Origin: JBEKYH01 sp049511115
GTDB taxonomy: Bacteria > Planctomycetota > Phycisphaerae > Tepidisphaerales > Tepidisphaeraceae
NCBI GenBank assembly: GCA_049511115.1
Contig: JBEKYH010000159.1
Coordinates: forward strand, 1 to 9,784
DNA: 9,784 nt
Direction of reading: 5' to 3'
The notes under the pieces were generated by a model that saw only the letters and a program-made list of their open reading frames with translations, was not told the DNA's origin and did not search any database. Shown here piece by piece: positions 7,161-9,784 of the stretch (positions are counted from its first letter, which is position 1; each line of letters begins with the position of its first letter). The position numbers and the translations under genes were made by a program.

Positions 7161-7483
7161 CCCACGCAATTCCGATCCACAAAAGCACCGGTAACGTCTT
7201 CGCCGATCTCGGCATCGACAATCCTGCGGAATACCTGGCCAAATCGGAGTTGGCCGCACGAATCTTGCGGATCGTGCAAAGCCGCCGGCTGACGCAGGCG
7301 GCCGCGGGGAAAGTGCTGAACATTTCACAGCCGAAGGTATCGGCGTTACTCAATGGCCGCCTGGATGGATTCTCCACGGAACGCCTCTTCCGTTTCCTTA
7401 ATAATCTGGGCTGCGATATTCAGATCAAAGTGTCCAAGCCCCGGCCTCGCGCCCACGGGCAAGTCCACGTGCTCGCCGGGTGA
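7157..7483 (+). CDS. higA: HigA-type XRE-family antitoxin
   Basis: The 108-residue protein has a helix-turn-helix of the XRE/HTH_37 type at about 33-85 (ILRIVQSRRLTQAAAGKVLN, then ISQPKVSALLNGRLDGFSTERLF), followed by the family's usual ending FLNNLGCDIQIKV. The segment FADLGIDNPAEYLAKSELA before the HTH is characteristic of antitoxins paired with Gp49-like toxins. It should bind and neutralise the toxin and repress the shared promoter at 6740-6768. Its ATG overlaps the toxin stop as ATGA, so the two are coupled. The tail, KPRPRAHGQVHVLAG, is polar and probably flexible. Confidence 0.9.
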   Translation: MTHAIPIHKSTGNVFADLGIDNPAEYLAKSELAARILRIVQSRRLTQAAAGKVLNISQPKVSALLNGRLDGFSTERLFRFLNNLGCDIQIKVSKPRPRAHGQVHVLAG

Positions 7484-7584
7484 CCGTGGCGGCATCCGAC
7501 AGGCTTCCGTTTACCATTCAACAAATCCGCTTAACTCCCCACGCCCCGCTCGCGCCCGGGTATCAATCCACCACGGACGCCGCC

Positions 7585-7615
7585 GAGTCAAGCCGTCCGG
7601 CTTCGCGCAGTTCGA
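7585..7615 (+). repeat. Short dispersed repeat, copy C (intergenic, after the antitoxin)
   Basis: This matches copy A at 29/31, and at 35/37 when extended to 7621. It has the inverted repeat AAGCCG-TC-CGGCTT. Read on the minus strand it gives AIELREAGRLDSAA and soon a stop, so no gene is supported. It sits in the 165-base gap between the convergent antitoxin and DUF4926 genes, and with copy B it brackets the toxin-antitoxin pair in direct orientation. Confidence 0.65.
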
Positions 7616-7648
7616 TGGCTGGGGCGAAATAATCCGGCGGCCCAGGCG

Positions 7649-7897
7649 TCAACTCGCCCGAGCCAGCGGGCGAACCGAGAGCACCTCATCGGCGGTCAAC
7701 GGCGCCACATCCTCCACGCTGACGCTGGTCACGCAGATACTTTCACCAATGCCGTTGAAGACCTCAAGCACCGCCCCTTGCGGCTGGCCAGGTGGACCGG
7801 GGACGAGTTCGAGGAGCATGGCCACGTCGCCCGCCTTTAGGCCATGTTCGGGCACGTCCCGCCGCAGGGCTACCTCTTTGTAGAGTTCCAGATTCAT
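7649..7897 (-). CDS. DUF4926-family small protein
   Basis: The protein is 82 residues from the chosen ATG, which has AAGGAG 8 nt upstream (7906-7911). The opening LYKEVALRRDVPEHGLKAGDVAMLLEL at 5-31 is the characteristic core of DUF4926 (a variant of LxDxVALxxDLPExGLxxGDxGxVVE). The end, VLSVRPLA, matches the usual xxxQLRPL finish. These are small, probably beta-rich proteins of unknown biochemical function. The start overlaps the stop of the upstream DUF6883 gene as ATGA, so the two form an operon. Such DUF6883-DUF4926 pairing is recalled from other genomes and not checked here. A longer in-frame version starting at 7957 would add 20 residues that overlap the neighbour and fall outside the conserved domain. 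Confidence 0.82.
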   Translation of the reverse strand: MNLELYKEVALRRDVPEHGLKAGDVAMLLELVPGPPGQPQGAVLEVFNGIGESICVTSVSVEDVAPLTADEVLSVRPLARAS

Positions 7898-8226
7898 TGT
7901 CTTCGCTCCTTCGGCGGTACAAGGGTGATAAAGCTGAACATGCCATCCAACCTGCAAAGCCAGATCAGAATCACCGGCAGCCTTCGCCCGTTCGGACCGG
8001 TCAGTTCACCCCTTACATTATAATAGGTCCCATGCTCATTGGCTCGATCGACAGTTGCGTCCCTTTGTGAAATCACCTGCCTGATAGCTGCTTCGAGCGC
8101 ATCGGGATCGGAAATGCCAAAGCCGGCCCGCGACAGGTATCCGCTTTTGTCATCCTTTAGCCGGCGCACCAGCAGGTACTTGGTAAGCTTATCTCGAACA
8201 ATCTGGGCATCCGGGGGAATCTTCAC
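7894..8226 (-). CDS. DUF6883-family protein
   Basis: The protein is 110 residues from a GTG start with GGAGA 5 nt before it (8232-8236). It then begins MKIPPDAQIVRDKLTKYLL, as family members usually do (MKLPNAxxAxVDxxKLxxYLL). Other family features are the GFGISDPDALEAAI segment at 35-48, GTYYNVRGELTGPNGR at 66-81, and a closing W-x(8-10)-FITLVP. The in-frame TTG at 8238 would add four residues and would place its own Shine-Dalgarno inside the gene, so it is less likely. Function is unknown. The size, the tight overlap with DUF4926 and the neighbouring higBA suggest a toxin-antitoxin-like or stress module, which is inference. The match lacks the Gly-Arg-x-Lys-Ala-Arg-Phe-Phe stretch seen in typical members; here it reads LKDDKSGYLSRAGF. 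Confidence 0.75.
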   Translation of the reverse strand: MKIPPDAQIVRDKLTKYLLVRRLKDDKSGYLSRAGFGISDPDALEAAIRQVISQRDATVDRANEHGTYYNVRGELTGPNGRRLPVILIWLCRLDGMFSFITLVPPKERRQ

Positions 8227-8284
8227 ATCGTTCTCCAAAACGAGTATTGCCCCAGTCTACCGCGCACGCCGCCTCCCGCCCCGT

Positions 8285-8313
8285 TTGGCCCTCCGCCCAC
8301 TCTGAACTAGAAT
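8285..8313 (+). promoter_or_regulatory. Candidate promoter of the NAD kinase gene
   Basis: TTGGCC (8285-8290) and TAGAAT (8308-8313) are separated by 17 bp. The -10 matches 5 of 6 bases and the -35 only 3 of 6. The expected transcription start falls on or next to the ATG at 8320, again pointing to a leaderless message; no Shine-Dalgarno is present. Confidence 0.45.
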
Positions 8314-8319
8314 GCCGCC

Positions 8320-9249
8320 ATGCGTCTGCTGATCGTCGTCAACGCCGACAAACCCCGGGTCCGGCCGGCTCTGCGCGAGATGCTGCCGTGGCTCAAGGAA
8401 CGCGTCGAGATCGTCGGCGTCGATGACGATCATCGCACCGACATGAGTAAGGTTGATGCCGACGCGATCCTCGTCCTCGGCGGCGATGGCACACTCCTGT
8501 CGGCGGCGCATCGGCTGGGGGGGAGGCAGGTTCCGCTTCTCGGCGTCAATTTCGGGAGGCTGGGGTTCCTGGCCAGCTTTACGCCGCGGCAGTTCATGCA
8601 GCATTTTGAATCGTTCGTGCAGGGCAAACTTTCAGTGCGGCCGCGCGATGCGATTGAGGTGTCGGTGCTGCCGTCGGACGTCGATTGCCCGATCCTGGAT
8701 TGCGACGCCGTGACGCAGCGGCGGCGGTTTGTTTCCATGGCGCTTAACGACGCCGTGGTGACGGCGGGGCCGCCGTTTCACATCGTTGAGTTGCAGATCG
8801 GCGTCGATGGCGAAGGCGTCATCCGCTATTTCGGCGACGGCGTCATCGTTGCCACCGCCAGCGGATCGACGGCCTACAACGTGGCCGCGGGCGGGCCGAT
8901 CATCAGCCCGGCGGTGGACGCGCTGTGCATCACGCCCATCTGCCCGCATGGGCTTTCGTTCCGGCCGGTGGTGATTTCCATTCAGAGCACGGTGGTCATC
9001 GTGGCGGGGCAGGTGAATCCGGGCACGACCCTGCAATGCGACGGCGAGCGGCCCACGACGCTGAAGAGGGGCGAACGGATCGTCATCCGCCGGGCGGCGA
9101 ATCCCGTGCTGCTGGTGGAGAATCCGGATAGTCTGGAATGGCGGACGCTGGCGGAAAAACTGAATTGGGCGGCGGGGCCGGCGTACAACCTGGATGAGGG
9201 TAAATTCGACTCAGAGGAGCAGAAGTCCGATGCAACCGACAAAAATTGA
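8320..9249 (+). CDS. nadK: NAD kinase
   Basis: This cytoplasmic enzyme phosphorylates NAD to NADP and is the sole bacterial route to NADP. At 309 residues it has the usual family length, and the motifs are in order: MRLLIVVNADKP at the N-terminus, GGDGT at 54-58 with the catalytic Asp, GVNFGRLGFL at 75-84, ALND at 141-144, the glycine-rich GDGVIVATASGSTAY at 172-186 continuing into AAGGPI, and CDGE at 240-243. The last 20 residues (DEGKFDSEEQKSDATDKN and flank) are polar, extend beyond the conserved fold and run into the start of mscL. It is divergent from the DUF6883 gene and probably cotranscribed with mscL. An earlier ATG at 8312 is out of frame. Confidence 0.96.
   Translation: MRLLIVVNADKPRVRPALREMLPWLKERVEIVGVDDDHRTDMSKVDADAILVLGGDGTLLSAAHRLGGRQVPLLGVNFGRLGFLASFTPRQFMQHFESFVQGKLSVRPRDAIEVSVLPSDVDCPILDCDAVTQRRRFVSMALNDAVVTAGPPFHIVELQIGVDGEGVIRYFGDGVIVATASGSTAYNVAAGGPIISPAVDALCITPICPHGLSFRPVVISIQSTVVIVAGQVNPGTTLQCDGERPTTLKRGERIVIRRAANPVLLVENPDSLEWRTLAEKLNWAAGPAYNLDEGKFDSEEQKSDATDKN
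9214..9219 (+). promoter_or_regulatory. Ribosome binding site of mscL
   Basis: GAGGAG, inside the nadK end, lies 10 nt before the ATG at 9230. It favours that start over an in-frame start at 9194, whose extra 12 residues (MRVNSTQRSRSP) are not part of the MscL family. Confidence 0.65.
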
Positions 9250-9703
9250 CGTGGGGAAGATCAGGTCCCTCCTGCTGGAATTCAAAGAGTTCGCCCTGCG
9301 CGGAAACGCCTTTGACCTGGCCGTCGGCGTGGTGATCGGCGCGGCGTTCGGAAGCGTGGTCAATTCGCTGGTTCAGGATGTCATCATGCCGCCGATAGGG
9401 ATGCTGACCGGCGGCATCGACTTTAAGGACAAGCGGATTATTTTCCGGCCGCAGATTCTCGGCGCCGACGGCAAGGTCCTTCAGACCGAAAATGCCCTGC
9501 GCTGGGGAATGTTCCTCAACAATGTGATTTCCCTCCTGATCGTGGCCGCGTCGATCTTTTTGGTCATCAAGCTCATCAACATGCTGCACCGCAAGCCGGC
9601 TGATCCGCCGCCAGCCGAGCCCGTGTTGACGCCGGACCAGCAGCTTTTGACGGAGATTCGGGATTTGCTGAAGACGCGGGATGGGTCCAAGCCGACCGGG
9701 TGA
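9230..9703 (+). CDS. mscL: Large-conductance mechanosensitive channel MscL
   Basis: The 157-residue protein forms a homopentameric inner-membrane channel that opens under membrane tension to release solutes during hypo-osmotic shock. The N-terminal helix and first transmembrane segment carry the family signature FKEFALRGNAFDLAVGVVIG at 15-34, then AFGSVVNSLVQDVIMPPIG at about 36-54. A periplasmic loop (ILGADGKVL) follows, then the second transmembrane segment around FLNNVISLLIVAASIFLVIKLIN (about 96-118). The C-terminal cytoplasmic helix TPDQQLLTEIRDLLK at about 137-151 matches the family's usual end. It is slightly longer than the E. coli protein (136 residues), mainly in a Pro-rich linker before the last helix. 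It overlaps nadK by 20 bp. Confidence 0.96.
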   Translation: MQPTKIDVGKIRSLLLEFKEFALRGNAFDLAVGVVIGAAFGSVVNSLVQDVIMPPIGMLTGGIDFKDKRIIFRPQILGADGKVLQTENALRWGMFLNNVISLLIVAASIFLVIKLINMLHRKPADPPPAEPVLTPDQQLLTEIRDLLKTRDGSKPTG

Positions 9704-9784
9704 TCTCAATCGGTTTAACGTATCGTAGTAGTCAAGTTATCTCGGGACTCCCAAAGAGTATGCCCTAGCGCGCGTTTCCGGCTC

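Noticed and set aside
7591..7602. AGCCGTCCGGCT hairpin as an intrinsic terminator for higBA
   Set aside because: The loop is only 2 nt, there is no T-tract, and the same sequence occurs inside the coding region of the TPR gene.
9704..9784. Terminator or further gene after mscL
   Set aside because: No stem-loop with T-tract and no supported ORF is visible in these 81 bases.

Overview
The window looks like a planctomycete chromosome, possibly Phycisphaerae-like. The sequence is GC-rich. The N-terminus of a very long glycine-rich protein carries a variant of the planctomycete-type LEPR-XLL motif (LEAVERRILLSV). An ECF sigma factor has a long membrane-anchored C-terminal extension, and a TPR protein is fused to a sulfotransferase; both designs are common in that phylum. 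This assignment comes from reading motifs, not from a search.

Left part, minus strand (4610 down to 1): a two-gene operon. A 735-residue TPR-sulfotransferase is followed, through an ATGA stop/start overlap with a good internal ribosome binding site, by a surface-type beta-helix protein that stays open for 802 codons and runs off the window at base 1. Its reading frame is continuous from 2406 to 1. The proline-rich and alanine-rich ORFs in this stretch are shadows of it. From residue 196 on, it repeats with a period close to 102 residues: one beta-helix rung pair per unit, separated by PGRS-like or collagen-like glycine tracts.

Middle (4611-6586): a short divergent intergenic region leads into an ECF sigma factor. 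Its best start is 4745, and it is fused to one transmembrane segment and a C-terminal domain of about 340 residues that would lie outside the cytoplasm.

Small-gene cluster (6587-8238): two overlapping gene pairs face each other. On the plus strand is a HigB/HigA-type toxin-antitoxin pair with a near-consensus promoter just upstream of the toxin start. On the minus strand is a DUF6883-DUF4926 pair, arranged like a toxin-antitoxin module but of unknown function. The HigBA pair lies between two imperfect direct repeats of about 31 bp that also match the start of the TPR-sulfotransferase gene.

Right part (8320-9703): plus-strand housekeeping genes, NAD kinase and the large mechanosensitive channel MscL, overlapping by 20 bp. 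The last 81 bases show no recognisable feature. I saw no rRNA, tRNA, CRISPR array, insertion sequence or convincing intrinsic terminator.
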